Of a stretch of DNA of 45,784 nucleotides, positions 31,399 through 40,453 are shown in pieces. The notes under the pieces are model-generated. The model searched no databases. It was not told where the DNA came from and was given only the letters and a program-made list of their open reading frames with translations. Source of the DNA: DAOUKH01 sp034421515 (GTDB lineage: Bacteria; Chloroflexota; Dehalococcoidia; SHYB01); assembly GCA_034421515.1 (NCBI GenBank), contig DAOUKH010000057.1, positions 1 to 45,784 on the forward strand, in the 5' to 3' direction. Position numbers and translations under genes: made by a program. How positions within the stretch are numbered: position 1 is the first letter of the stretch; every line of letters begins with the position of its first letter.

Positions 31399-32561
31399 GT
31401 TGCCGACCCGCCTCGGTGCAAGGCTACGCAGGTAACGTCGTCGGACTGCGGCGTATCCCCCGCGAAGTCGCCTACGGCGTCGAAAATCGTGGAGATCGCA
31501 TCCTTCACGTCGGCAGGGGGGTGGGACGCATAGGTCTCGCGGAGGCGGTCCAAGCCGAATTGCTCGTCTTTGCCGTTCATGGCCTCGGTGACGCCATCGG
31601 TATACAGTACTACGGTATCACCCGGCGCGACGGAAACGGTATTCTCACCGAAGTCGAACTGGGGCACGACCCCGAGCGCCAAGCCGCCGGTCAGGGGCAG
31701 CGAAGTCGAGCTTCCGTCGGGGTGGACGATAAGAGGCGGGTCGTGTCCGGCGCAGGCGTAGGTCAACTCCGAGGTCTCGGGGTCGTAGACCGCGTAGAGC
31801 ACGGTGACGAACATCGCGGCCTCGTTCTGCTCATAGAGCAGATCGTTCACCTGCGCGACGACCTCGGCCGGGCTGCCGCCGCCGATCGCCGTCCCCTTCA
31901 ACAGGGTGCGGCTGGACATCATGAACAGGGCCGCGGGAACGCCCTTGCCGGACACGTCGGCGATGGCAAGGCCCATACGGCCATACTCCAGCCGGATCAC
32001 GTCATAGAAATCGCCTCCCACTTCCCGCGCCGGCTCCATGTTGGCGTAAATCTGGAAGTCTTGGACCGTGGGGAACTGCCCGGGGAGGATCGATTGCTGG
32101 ATCTTGCTGGCGATATCGAGCTCGTTCTCCAGCGCGACGAGCTTGTCGCGGGATGAGACGGCCTCCCGCCACTCGTCGAGATGCCGCAGCGTCCGGTCGA
32201 TGGTGACTTGTAGGTCTTCGAAGTCGACCGGCTTGGTGACGAAGTCAAAGGCCCCGCGGTTCATCGCGGTGCGAATGTTCTGCATGTCGCCGTACGCCGA
32301 GATGATCACGGCGCGTATGTCGGGACTGACGTTCGGTATCTGGTCGAGCAGCGTCAGCCCGTCCATCTGGGGCATATTGATGTCCGAGAGCACCATGTCG
32401 ATGGTCTCGTCCGCGTTCAACTTTTCGAGAGCCTCGACGCCGTTTCCGGCGAAGACGAACTCGTAGCGCCCACCCCGGATGTGGCGGCGCATGCGCTGCA
32501 ACATCAGCGGTTCAAGGTCCGGCTCGTCATCGACCACCAAGATTTTGTATGGCTTTGCCAT
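31395..32561 (-). CDS. Response regulator fused to PP2C-type (RsbU/SpoIIE) phosphatase
   Basis: A 388-residue protein. The receiver domain occupies 1-125 with VVDDEP, phosphoacceptor Asp60 (VLSDINMPQMDG), ISAYGD and FVTKPVDFEDL. A coiled-coil linker covers about 125-175. A SpoIIE-type serine phosphatase domain follows (about 180-385) with REVGGDFYDVI, IADVSGKGVPAALFMM, and VVLYTDGVTEAMN as metal-binding motifs, and the final DDVTCVALH. Phosphorylation by the operon's kinase should switch on phosphatase activity towards a STAS antagonist, opposing the RsbW-like kinase encoded next. ATG at 32561 follows GAAGGGA by about five bases. First gene of the operon, with a promoter at 32636-32663. Confidence 0.93.
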   Translation of the reverse strand: MAKPYKILVVDDEPDLEPLMLQRMRRHIRGGRYEFVFAGNGVEALEKLNADETIDMVLSDINMPQMDGLTLLDQIPNVSPDIRAVIISAYGDMQNIRTAMNRGAFDFVTKPVDFEDLQVTIDRTLRHLDEWREAVSSRDKLVALENELDIASKIQQSILPGQFPTVQDFQIYANMEPAREVGGDFYDVIRLEYGRMGLAIADVSGKGVPAALFMMSSRTLLKGTAIGGGSPAEVVAQVNDLLYEQNEAAMFVTVLYAVYDPETSELTYACAGHDPPLIVHPDGSSTSLPLTGGLALGVVPQFDFGENTVSVAPGDTVVLYTDGVTEAMNGKDEQFGLDRLRETYASHPPADVKDAISTIFDAVGDFAGDTPQSDDVTCVALHRGGSAT

Positions 32562-32635
32562 CAGTCCCTTCCCATCTCTGGGATGGCCTCCGGCGCGGCT
32601 TTCGGCTCCGCCGCCCGGCTGCTTTTCAACCCTGT

Positions 32636-32663
32636 ACGATACCCGTTACGCACCGGCTGTCAA
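32636..32663 (-). promoter_or_regulatory. Candidate sigma-70-type promoter of the partner-switch operon
   Basis: Minus strand: perfect TTGACA (32658-32663), 16-base spacer, TATCGT (32636-32641). It is 75 bases before the first start codon; the leader in between contains a GC-rich hairpin (GGCTTTCGGCTCC region on the plus strand). Confidence 0.65.
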
Positions 32664-32688
32664 GAGAATCAGAAGCGATAAGGCCGGC

Positions 32689-33444
32689 CTAGAACCGCCC
32701 GCCATCGATGTTGATGACCTGCCCCGAGATGTAGGAGGCCGCCTCCGAAGCGAGGAAGAGCGCCGCGCCGACGCACTCTTCGCTCGTACCGCGGCGGCCC
32801 GCCGCGATGCGGGGCATGATCGCCTTGCCCTCGGGTGTTTGCGGCATCCCCGGGTGCGTCTCGATCGTCCCCGGATTGATGCAGTTTGCCCGCACCTTGG
32901 GCCCGAACTCCTGCGCCGCGTACTTCGTCAGAATCAGGAGCGAACTCTTCGCGATGGCGTAGGCGAGCCGGTCGCCGCGCGTGGGCGTGAACGCCGTCGT
33001 GGAAACGACCGTGACGATGCTGCCGCCCTCGCCCTCCACCATGCGCGGGCAGAGCGCGCGGAAGATGGCGAGCGCGGCCTCGAAGATCACGTTGTTCTGC
33101 GCCGTCCAGCCTTCGGAGGTGGTGGTGACGATGTTGCCGGTCCTTAGGTTGTCGGGGACGGCGTTGTGGACGATCACATGGATTCCGCCCCGTTTCTCCC
33201 AGGCCTCGTCGCACATCAGACCGACCGTCTCCGGGCGGGTGAGGTCGCACAACACGTAGGCGCAAGCGCCGCCCTGGGCCCGTATCTCCTCCGAGAGCTT
33301 CGCCATCCGCTCCGGCGACCGTCCCGCGAGAATGACGCCGGCCCCCGCCTCGGCAAACCCGCGGGCGAGATGCGACCCAAGTCTGCCCGTGCCGCCGGTC
33401 AACAGCACGTTCTTCCCCGTCAGGCTGAACTTCTCGGTGTACAC
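32689..33444 (-). CDS. SDR family oxidoreductase
   Basis: This encodes 251 residues starting at GTG 33444, four bases after an AGGAGG. The cofactor motif is TGGTGRLG at 16-23, where the last part differs from the usual GIG. The NNAG segment reads HNAV (93-96). The catalytic residues Ser148, Tyr162 and Lys166 (YAIAK) are present. The C terminus ISGQVINIDGGRF is typical. It lies between the partner-switch operon and the helicase on the same strand; 78 bases separate it from the helicase stop and it has its own ribosome binding site. Substrate unknown. Confidence 0.92.
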   Translation of the reverse strand: MYTEKFSLTGKNVLLTGGTGRLGSHLARGFAEAGAGVILAGRSPERMAKLSEEIRAQGGACAYVLCDLTRPETVGLMCDEAWEKRGGIHVIVHNAVPDNLRTGNIVTTTSEGWTAQNNVIFEAALAIFRALCPRMVEGEGGSIVTVVSTTAFTPTRGDRLAYAIAKSSLLILTKYAAQEFGPKVRANCINPGTIETHPGMPQTPEGKAIMPRIAAGRRGTSEECVGAALFLASEAASYISGQVINIDGGRF

Positions 33445-33522
33445 GCCGCCTCCTATGAATCGGGTCCGGCCTTGCGACTTCGTGGAACGGCCGGCGGCAC
33501 GCCAATCACGGCGTTCCCCCCG

Positions 33523-36500
33523 CTAGTCCTTCGCGGCATCCGCCCACGCCTGGACTTTACTGACGCAGGCATCGAAGTCGTCGCGGATCTGGTAGACCCA
33601 GAAGCGCATGACGTCCCATCCCAGTTCGATGAGCCGTTGATTCCTGATCTGGTCTCTCCGGAGCAGCTCGCCGTCCCAGTTCTTGTGATACCGCTCTCCG
33701 TCGACCTCGATGTCCAGCTTGCGGCCCGGCGCCAGCAGAGCAAAGTCCAGCAGGTACTGCTCGACGGGGTACTGCACCCTCGGCCTCAGGCCGGAGGCGT
33801 AGAGGCCCTCATAGAACTGCCGCTCCCACTCGGACACCTGCTCGGGATTGTCGACCGGCGGGTATGTCGGACCAAGGTCTGCCGCCGCAGTTCCTCTTCG
33901 GGAGGTGCCTACGAGCGAATCAACGTATTCGGGGAGCTTCTCCAAGTGAGCGATGCCGGAATTCGCCACCGCCGTCCGGTCGCCCACGACCACCAACGCA
34001 GCCTTCGCCCTCGTTATGGCGACGTTGAAGAGGTTGTAGCTCTTGCTCAGAAACAGCCTCGCCCCATCATGCATGCCGGCTGACACAACAGGAGAAAAGA
34101 TGATCACGTCCTTCTCATCGCCCTGGAATGCGTGGGCCGTGCCGGAGACGAACTCACGATCTTTGAGTTCGCGGGACAGATCCGGGTCCTGCTTCGTCAT
34201 TCTCTCTATCCGGCTCGCCTGTTCGCGGAAGGAGCTGACCACGCCGATCTCTCCCTGGTAACCCTGCTCTAGCACCAGCCTGCGCAACTCGGTCACGACG
34301 GCTTGGCACTCTTCATCGTTGACCGCACCACCCTCTATGGGCCTCGACACTCCGCCGCGAACGTCAATCCATCTGATGGCCGGGCCACCAGGGTCGGGTT
34401 GCCGCAGATTCTCATACCGCGTGGCGACTCGGAGGTCTCCTTCATAGAACCGTTGGTTCGAGAAGCCGATGATTTGTGCATGGGAGCGGTGGTGGTCCTT
34501 TAGTAAGACAATGTCTTCACTACTACAGACGTGGGTAGCCAAATCGTAGAGGGAATTCGCAGAGTAACTCCAGTCGATTCCTATGTCGCCGATGCTATTT
34601 CGCGCCAGCAGCTGTTCGTCTTGTTTCCGCCGTAGGGTGCTAATGTGCTTGAGCTGCTGGGGGTCTCCAATCACCATGGCCCGCTTGGCTCGGTACAACA
34701 AGGGAAGCACGGAAGCAATATCGCACTGACTGGCTTCATCCACGATCAAGAGGTCGAAGAACCCCGGTTCGAAGGGTATCCGTCCCCTGGCCGACAGAGA
34801 TGTGACCGCCCAGCAAGGCAGGATGTTGATGATGTCCGTCAGTGACGACCGGAGCAGCCGCCCCACATCCCTGTTATAGGGCTGTCCGCTTGCATCAGCA
34901 CGGATTGCCATTTCCAAGGCGGTCACATATTGCCCGACGACTCGCCGGTGATTGGAACTCAGTCTGTCGGGCATTAGGCTCAGCCAACTCTCCCACAGCG
35001 CACTTGAATTCATCTTGAGCTCTTCGGTCAGCCGGGAACGTTCTGCGGCGATCTCCTCTAAAGAGCCCGCACCATTAAGGAGTGCCAGCGTATCGAGGTA
35101 TGCCTTGGCCGACTTAGCCAAGTCTGTCCACGTTTCGAGCCTCGCTACGGGATCCCCGAGGACCTCTGCAAGCTCCGTGCCGTTAATGCGTTCGGGCCGG
35201 TCCACCTGAGCAGCCTCGAACAAAGGAAGGCATCTTCGCAACGCTGCCTCGAGCCTTTTTCCCCGGCCCTCCTTGATCAACACCCACAGCAGCTTCGTAA
35301 GGAAGGGTTGTCGTCGGTAGTCGGACGCCAGCAGCGCATCCTTGAGATCGTCTAGCTGCTTCACAAAGTCGTCGATTGGCCAAGTCCCCCATTCGGGAAA
35401 TGAAGCCTTCCTCGCCGCGAGCCTCGCCGACTCCGCAGCCTGTTCGAGGACATCGACGCGGTTCCTAAGCCCGACGATCTCGGCTTCCCGTTCAGCCAAT
35501 TCGCTGAATCGGCCGGCGATTGCTTCATGCGCATCGAGCGCCGCGTCATAGGCAATACGTTCGCTCTCCCCCGCCGTGACGGAGAGCAGTCGAGTCAGAT
35601 GGCTAGCAAGCTTCTCCCGGAGCTCACCGGCGCCGGTGCGAATGAGCACTGGGCGAGGCCCCACGCCGTTGGTGCGAACCTCGACGACTTCGACCGCCTT
35701 GTTGTTCCTGCTCGCGAAGAGCACTCGCTTGCCCTTCCAGGCAGCATTGATCAGCATCGAACTCACAACCTGGGACTTCCCCGTTCCAGGGGGTCCAGTG
35801 ACTACCGTGAGCTGATTTTGGAGTCCCCGCCTCACGGTCTGCCTCTGTTCCAAGTTAAGCGGGAAGATCTCAATCAGAGGCGATTTCTCGTCCGGGGAAG
35901 ACTCCACGTCCCTGCCGTCGAGCCACGTTCCCAATGCGGTCCCGGCGTATTTGCTCTTGGGGATTCGCTGCAATTCGCGAAGTTCCAGCTCGAGGCCGCG
36001 GGTATAGGGAGGCCGCTTCGCCATAACCAGCACAGCTCTGTTGTATATCCCGGGCTGCTCCACAGCGCTGAGACTCGTTTCCTTGCCGAGGTTGAATGCG
36101 TCGACTGGTTCACGCCATTGCCAGCCCGGCCTTATCTCCCGCAGAAGAGCAACCAACTCGTCGACTTCGGGAAGGAATTCTGAATCATAGCCTATTCCCA
36201 ACTCATCCTGAAGCGACGCTACCTGCTCGATGATGCTTCGCCCGTCGGCTCCTAGCAGCCGTTCAAAGGCCCTAAGGTTGGGATGCGGGGTCTCGTCAGG
36301 CAACGCATAGGCAGCATGGGCACGGTCGTCGCCCCGCTCCAATTGGTAAAGGAAAAGCGGGCTGACCATATCGCCTTCCCATCCCCTCCTACTCCTCATT
36401 CGATATACGAGCGTGGGGTAGCCGAGGAAGAGGTCCCAAGTATCCTCTTTCCTGCGCATCCTCTGACGCAGAGTCTCCAGCAGGTCACGCACCCCGACTT

Positions 36501-36879
36501 CCTCGAAGATGGAGGCAAGGCCACCCGGACTCACAAGGGGATGGGAAGCCAGCTCCGCGTATTCGGGGTCATAACGACTGGAGGCAAAGACGCTGACGCC
36601 GTCCAGACCATCTGCCACCAAACAGTCCAGGTAGTACTGGCAGAGTCGTGCTAAAGCTGTCTCCTTTTTCCCTAGGTCCTGCTCTTCGCGCCGAAAGCTT
36701 GGAGCCTCGTCGGCCAGCGCCCATCTGTAGCGGCCTATCCTAGACACCTTGCCCTTCAAGGCACCGCTGATGGCCGCGTCCACCTGATGTCTCTCAACGC
36801 GCAGCGCATTCGCGATCTCGCCGGCCCGTAGGCCAGGGCGTACTTGGAGCAGGTTGAGTATTCGTTCTTCCAGGTTCAT
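33523..36879 (-). CDS. SF1 (UPF1-like) helicase with N-terminal winged helix and C-terminal PD-(D/E)XK nuclease-like domain; candidate defence protein
   Basis: A 1118-residue protein. Residues 1-55 look like a winged helix (GLRAGEIANALRVERHQV). The helicase has Walker A GPPGTGKS (362-369), a long helical insert (about 440-680), motif II VDEASQ (713-718), motif III GDPQQL (738-743), motif IV region DHHRSH (795-800), motif V AHAFQGDEKDVI (915-926) and motif VI NVAITRAK (952-959). The end (about 1015-1110) carries EWERQFYEGL, LDFALL (Asp1045), DIEVDGERYH (Glu1058, Asp1060) and a GWDVMRFW strand, as in DUF559/Vsr/MTES_1575-like nucleases. This architecture is known in single-gene or small antiphage systems. 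The base composition is visibly less GC-rich than the flanks (31 G+C in 34441-34500, against 47 in 37501-37560), suggesting transfer. It stands alone with no methylase or toxin partner nearby. Confidence 0.85.
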   Translation of the reverse strand: MNLEERILNLLQVRPGLRAGEIANALRVERHQVDAAISGALKGKVSRIGRYRWALADEAPSFRREEQDLGKKETALARLCQYYLDCLVADGLDGVSVFASSRYDPEYAELASHPLVSPGGLASIFEEVGVRDLLETLRQRMRRKEDTWDLFLGYPTLVYRMRSRRGWEGDMVSPLFLYQLERGDDRAHAAYALPDETPHPNLRAFERLLGADGRSIIEQVASLQDELGIGYDSEFLPEVDELVALLREIRPGWQWREPVDAFNLGKETSLSAVEQPGIYNRAVLVMAKRPPYTRGLELELRELQRIPKSKYAGTALGTWLDGRDVESSPDEKSPLIEIFPLNLEQRQTVRRGLQNQLTVVTGPPGTGKSQVVSSMLINAAWKGKRVLFASRNNKAVEVVEVRTNGVGPRPVLIRTGAGELREKLASHLTRLLSVTAGESERIAYDAALDAHEAIAGRFSELAEREAEIVGLRNRVDVLEQAAESARLAARKASFPEWGTWPIDDFVKQLDDLKDALLASDYRRQPFLTKLLWVLIKEGRGKRLEAALRRCLPLFEAAQVDRPERINGTELAEVLGDPVARLETWTDLAKSAKAYLDTLALLNGAGSLEEIAAERSRLTEELKMNSSALWESWLSLMPDRLSSNHRRVVGQYVTALEMAIRADASGQPYNRDVGRLLRSSLTDIINILPCWAVTSLSARGRIPFEPGFFDLLIVDEASQCDIASVLPLLYRAKRAMVIGDPQQLKHISTLRRKQDEQLLARNSIGDIGIDWSYSANSLYDLATHVCSSEDIVLLKDHHRSHAQIIGFSNQRFYEGDLRVATRYENLRQPDPGGPAIRWIDVRGGVSRPIEGGAVNDEECQAVVTELRRLVLEQGYQGEIGVVSSFREQASRIERMTKQDPDLSRELKDREFVSGTAHAFQGDEKDVIIFSPVVSAGMHDGARLFLSKSYNLFNVAITRAKAALVVVGDRTAVANSGIAHLEKLPEYVDSLVGTSRRGTAAADLGPTYPPVDNPEQVSEWERQFYEGLYASGLRPRVQYPVEQYLLDFALLAPGRKLDIEVDGERYHKNWDGELLRRDQIRNQRLIELGWDVMRFWVYQIRDDFDACVSKVQAWADAAKD

Positions 36880-37003
36880 AGCTTCCCAACGATAGCACGC
36901 CGCTCCCTCGTCGACTTGGAGGCCCTGCCGTATACCGTTTCGCCGCGCCGCGCACTAAGATGCGGGCGGCCCGGGTCAAGTGCGAGAGGACAGGGAGGGC
37001 GCG

Positions 37004-38245
37004 ATGGCCGGACTGCTCAAAGGCGTGAAGGTGATCGAGTCGGCGATGCTGATGACCGGCGACTTCACCGGCCAGCTGCTTGCGGACGAGGAGGCGGACG
37101 TCGTCAAGGTCGAAAGTCCGTTCAAGGGTGACTATTTGCGCGACTTTCTGGGGCAGATCAGGCCCCACAAGAAGGGGCACAGCCCGGCGCACATATCGGT
37201 GAACCGGAACAAACGCAGCGTCACCCTCAACCTCAAGACCGAAGAAGGGAAAGCGGTCTTCTGGCGCATGCTCGCCGAGGCGGACGTCTTCGTCGACGGC
37301 AACACACCCGGCGCCCTCGACCGGCTCGGCGTCGGCTACATGGCCCAGGCCGCCGTCAAGCCCGACATCATCTACGCGCACGTCACCGGCCTCGGCGCGA
37401 CGGGGCCCTATGCCACGGTTCCCACGCACGGGCAGTCCATGAACGCACTCGGCGGCGCCGAGCCCTGCGCCATCGACGAGCGGGGCTTCGCCATGCGCGT
37501 CAACCAGGGCGGGCTGGGCGCGAGCGCGAGCGGGGTCGTCGTCGGGCCGCTCTACCTGGCCTACGCCGTCGCCGCCGCGCTCTACCGCCGCGAAAAGACC
37601 GGCGAGGGCGCCTACCTCGACGTTGGCTGCAGCGACGCCATCGTCTCGCACGCCTGGTACGCGACGGTGCGGGAGCTGAACAAGGACCGGATCGAGCCCG
37701 AAGACCGCGTCGGCGGGGGGATGGCGGGTACGGCCGACGGCAGCAGCAAGTACAACTTCTACTACACCAAGGACAAGAAGTTTCTCCTTGTCGCTCTCAT
37801 CGAGAAGCACTTCTGGGAGAACTTCTGCCGGGCCATCGACCGCCCCGACCTGCTCGAACAGGGCATCGGCTATCACAACATCGACGCGCCGGTGGACTGG
37901 GGGCCGAAGGAGCTGCGGGCCGAGCTCCAGCGCATCTTCAGCGAGCGGACGCTGGCGGAGTGGATGGAGATCGCCCGCGACCACGACTGCGTGATCTCTC
38001 CGGCCAACCTGGCGGCGGACCTCCCCGCCGACCCTCACCTGCAGCACCGCGAGGCCATCGTGATGCAGGACCACCCCACGGCGGGCCCGGTGCTCGTGTC
38101 GGGCCACCCCATCAAGGTGCCCGGCGAGCAGTACCGCGTCTACCGCCACGCCCCCGCCCTCGGCGAGCACACCATCGAGTACCTCACCGAGCTGGGCTAT
38201 AGCCGGGAGCGACTCGACGATTGGAAGGCCCGCGGCGTCATCTAA
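37004..38245 (+). CDS. CaiB/BaiF family CoA-transferase homologue lacking the catalytic Asp
   Basis: A 413-residue protein with the family pattern: LKGVKVIESAMLMTGDFTGQLLADE, HISVNRNKRSVTLNL, FVDGNTPGALDRLGVGY, AHVTGLGATGPYA, then EKTGEGAYLDVG and a C-terminal domain with HPIKVPGEQYR. In active members an Asp in a G-D-x-x-G-G motif precedes the AAL-x-R helix. Here the aligned segment is GVVVGP (177-182), putting Val178 at that site. It may be inactive in CoA transfer, use another residue, or have another role. ATG at 37004 follows GGGAGGG by four bases. It begins a plus-strand run with an SDR 67 bases downstream and is divergent from the helicase. Confidence 0.88.
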   Translation: MAGLLKGVKVIESAMLMTGDFTGQLLADEEADVVKVESPFKGDYLRDFLGQIRPHKKGHSPAHISVNRNKRSVTLNLKTEEGKAVFWRMLAEADVFVDGNTPGALDRLGVGYMAQAAVKPDIIYAHVTGLGATGPYATVPTHGQSMNALGGAEPCAIDERGFAMRVNQGGLGASASGVVVGPLYLAYAVAAALYRREKTGEGAYLDVGCSDAIVSHAWYATVRELNKDRIEPEDRVGGGMAGTADGSSKYNFYYTKDKKFLLVALIEKHFWENFCRAIDRPDLLEQGIGYHNIDAPVDWGPKELRAELQRIFSERTLAEWMEIARDHDCVISPANLAADLPADPHLQHREAIVMQDHPTAGPVLVSGHPIKVPGEQYRVYRHAPALGEHTIEYLTELGYSRERLDDWKARGVI

Positions 38246-38312
38246 CAGCCTGGTTTGCTCCCACCGCGAGGTTGCGGGTACAGTGCGGCCGCATGGCGAA
38301 GGGAGGCGGCGC

Positions 38313-39086
38313 ATGTCCGATTCAAGAAGCCTGGAAGGCAAGGTCGCGGTAGTGACGGGGAGCAGCCGCGGTATCGGCAAGGTGGTCGCGGTCGAGCTCG
38401 CCAAGCTCGGCGCTGAGGTGGTCGTCACCGCCCGCACGGTGGAAGAGAAGGACTGGATCCCCGGCACGATCGGCGCCACGGTGGCCGAGATCGAGTCGCT
38501 GGGCCGTCGGGCGGTGGCGGTGCAGGCCGACCTCACCCGACGGGACAGCGTCGAGGCGCTCGTCCACCGCGTCGAGGACGACTTCGACCGCTGTGACATC
38601 CTGGTCAACAATGCCGCATTCTTCGGCAAGGCTGCCTACCATTCGAGCTGGGACCTCTCGGCGAAGAGCTGGGACCTGCAGATGGAACTCAACGTGACCG
38701 CGCCGTTCCTCCTCTGCCAGGCCTTCGCGCCGGGTATGAAGGAGCGCGGCGGCGGGATCATCGTCAACGTGACGTCGGGGTCCGCCACCACAGTCGTGTC
38801 GGGGCTCGGTTACGGGGTCTCGAAGGCGGCGCTCAACCGGATGACGATGGGTATGGCGCACGACTACCGCGACGCGAACATCCCCGTGATCGCCCTCGAC
38901 CCGGGGTTCACCCGCACCGAGATCGCGGAGATCGCCGCCTCCGGCATCGGCATGGACGCCAAGGATGCCCACCCGATGGAAGTGCCCGCGCTGGCGACCA
39001 TCTACGTCATCACCCACGACCCAATGACATACACCGGCCAGGTCGTCGTAGCTGCGGACTTGGTGCAGGAGAAGGGGCTGCTATGA
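38313..39086 (+). CDS. SDR family oxidoreductase
   Basis: A 257-residue classical SDR with cofactor motif TGSSRGIG (15-22), NNAA (99-102), Ser155, Tyr167 and Lys171 (YGVSK). An insert after strand beta-2 (VEEKDWIPGTIG) lengthens the cofactor-side loop. The C terminus is TGQVVVAADLVQEKGLL, lacking the usual D-G-G. ATG at 38313 follows GGGAGG by six bases. The stop overlaps the start of the PPOX protein gene by four bases (ATGA), indicating coupled translation and probably a shared pathway. Confidence 0.92.
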   Translation: MSDSRSLEGKVAVVTGSSRGIGKVVAVELAKLGAEVVVTARTVEEKDWIPGTIGATVAEIESLGRRAVAVQADLTRRDSVEALVHRVEDDFDRCDILVNNAAFFGKAAYHSSWDLSAKSWDLQMELNVTAPFLLCQAFAPGMKERGGGIIVNVTSGSATTVVSGLGYGVSKAALNRMTMGMAHDYRDANIPVIALDPGFTRTEIAEIAASGIGMDAKDAHPMEVPALATIYVITHDPMTYTGQVVVAADLVQEKGLL

Positions 39087-39520
39087 GCGTCGCGCTATCG
39101 GAGGAAGTCCAGGAGTTCATCACCGAGCACCGGAACGGCATCATCGCGACGTTCGGTAAGAGCGGGGCGGCACAGATGACCGTGGTCACCCACGGCCTCT
39201 ACCAAGGCGCTCCGGCCTTCACCTCCGCCGGCGGCCTGGTGAAAGTGCGAAACCTGGCCCGTGACCCCCGCTGCTCCTACCTGGTGATGAGCCCCAACGG
39301 GCGCTCGTACGTGACCATCGAGGGCCACGCCGACATCTACGGGCCGGACGTCACCGACCCCGAGGTCCTGCGCCTGGCGCTGCGCGACATCTACCGCGCG
39401 GCGGCCAGAAAGGAGCATCCCGACTGGGACGACTATGACCGGGCGATGGCAGAGCAGCAGCGCCGGGGCATCGTGGTGATCGCGGAGCGCGTCTACCACA
39501 ACCTGGGCAGGTATTCGTAG
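39083..39520 (+). CDS. PPOX-class F420/flavin-dependent protein (pyridoxamine-phosphate oxidase fold)
   Basis: A 145-residue split-barrel protein of the pyridoxamine 5'-phosphate oxidase superfamily, probably binding F420 or FMN. Characteristic parts are HRNGIIATFGKSGAAQMTVV (first strands), GGLVKVRNLARDPRCSYLVM and SYVTIEGHADI, followed by a helix and the final strand RGIVVIAERVYHNLGRY. It overlaps the SDR upstream by ATGA, and an alpha/beta hydrolase follows after 28 bases. F420 use is inferred from the subfamily and agrees with the LLM-class enzyme at 4.5 kb. Confidence 0.88.
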   Translation: MSVALSEEVQEFITEHRNGIIATFGKSGAAQMTVVTHGLYQGAPAFTSAGGLVKVRNLARDPRCSYLVMSPNGRSYVTIEGHADIYGPDVTDPEVLRLALRDIYRAAARKEHPDWDDYDRAMAEQQRRGIVVIAERVYHNLGRYS

Positions 39521-39548
39521 CGCCGCCGACGGCGCGGGGAGGCCAACA

Positions 39549-40352
39549 ATGCCTTTCGCGCAGATACGCGACATCCGCATGTACTACGAGCGGCGGGGTT
39601 CCGGGCCCCGGCTCCTCTACATCAGCGGGACGGGCGGCGACCTGCGCGCGGGACGGGTCTTCGAAGGCCCGTTGGCGGCATCGTTCGACATGCTGGCCTA
39701 CGACCAGCGCGGCCTGGGCCAGACCGATAAGCCCGACGTCCCCTTTAGCATGGCCGACTACGCCGATGACGCGGCGGCGCTGCTCGACCACGTCGGCTGG
39801 GAGAGCGCGCGAGTCATCGGTGTCTCCTTCGGAGGGATGGTCTCCCAAGAGCTTGCCCTCCGGCACCCGGAGCGCATCGAACGGCTCGTCCTCGCCTGCA
39901 CGTCGAGCGGCGGCGCGGGTGGCAGCTCGTACCCCCTCCATACGCTGGAAGACTTGTCGCCCGAAAAGGCGTTGGAAAAACGCATCGGCCTCTACGACTC
40001 GCGCTTCGGGAGCGTGCCGCGCGAGCAATGGCCCGCGAGCTTCGCGGCGATCGTCGACCGCGCCGCCCAGAACCGGGACCTCGGCGCGGAGGACCCCGCG
40101 AAGGCCATCGGCGCCCACCGGCAGCTCGAGGCCCGGTCGAAGCACGACACCTACGACCGCCTCGACCGGCTGACGATGCCGGTGCTGGTCTGCGGCGGGC
40201 GCTACGACGTCATCGCCCCCGTCAAGAACCTGGAGGCGCTCGCCGAACGGATTCCCAACGCCCAGCTCAGACTCTACGAGGGCGGCCACATCTTCATGTG
40301 GCAGGACGAGCGCGCCTGGCGCGACACCGCCGCCTGGCTCCTCGCGGCGTAG
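39549..40352 (+). CDS. Alpha/beta-fold hydrolase
   Basis: A 267-residue hydrolase with the full triad: nucleophile Ser93 in VIGVSFGGM, Asp220 in GGRYDVIAP and His247 in YEGGHIFMW. The oxyanion region is YISGTGGDLRAG and the strand-4 motif is YDQRGLGQTDKP. It resembles the 3-oxoadipate enol-lactonase/BioH-like group. ATG follows CGGGGAGG by about five bases. It is probably last in the operon that starts at the CoA-transferase (37004). The substrate may be a lactone or thioester from that pathway. Confidence 0.93.
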   Translation: MPFAQIRDIRMYYERRGSGPRLLYISGTGGDLRAGRVFEGPLAASFDMLAYDQRGLGQTDKPDVPFSMADYADDAAALLDHVGWESARVIGVSFGGMVSQELALRHPERIERLVLACTSSGGAGGSSYPLHTLEDLSPEKALEKRIGLYDSRFGSVPREQWPASFAAIVDRAAQNRDLGAEDPAKAIGAHRQLEARSKHDTYDRLDRLTMPVLVCGGRYDVIAPVKNLEALAERIPNAQLRLYEGGHIFMWQDERAWRDTAAWLLAA

Positions 40353-40453
40353 CCGTTTAGCAAACTCGCGAAGCCGTGGAAATCCGCTGCAAACGGGTGG
40401 TCGTATTCTAAAGTGCGACGGTAGTATCATTAAGGGAGAGGGGTAGGACTGCC

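Noticed and set aside
36794..38629. Long minus-strand frame opposite the CoA-transferase at 37004
   Set aside because: Shadow frame from high GC. The plus-strand gene has family motifs and a strong ribosome binding site.
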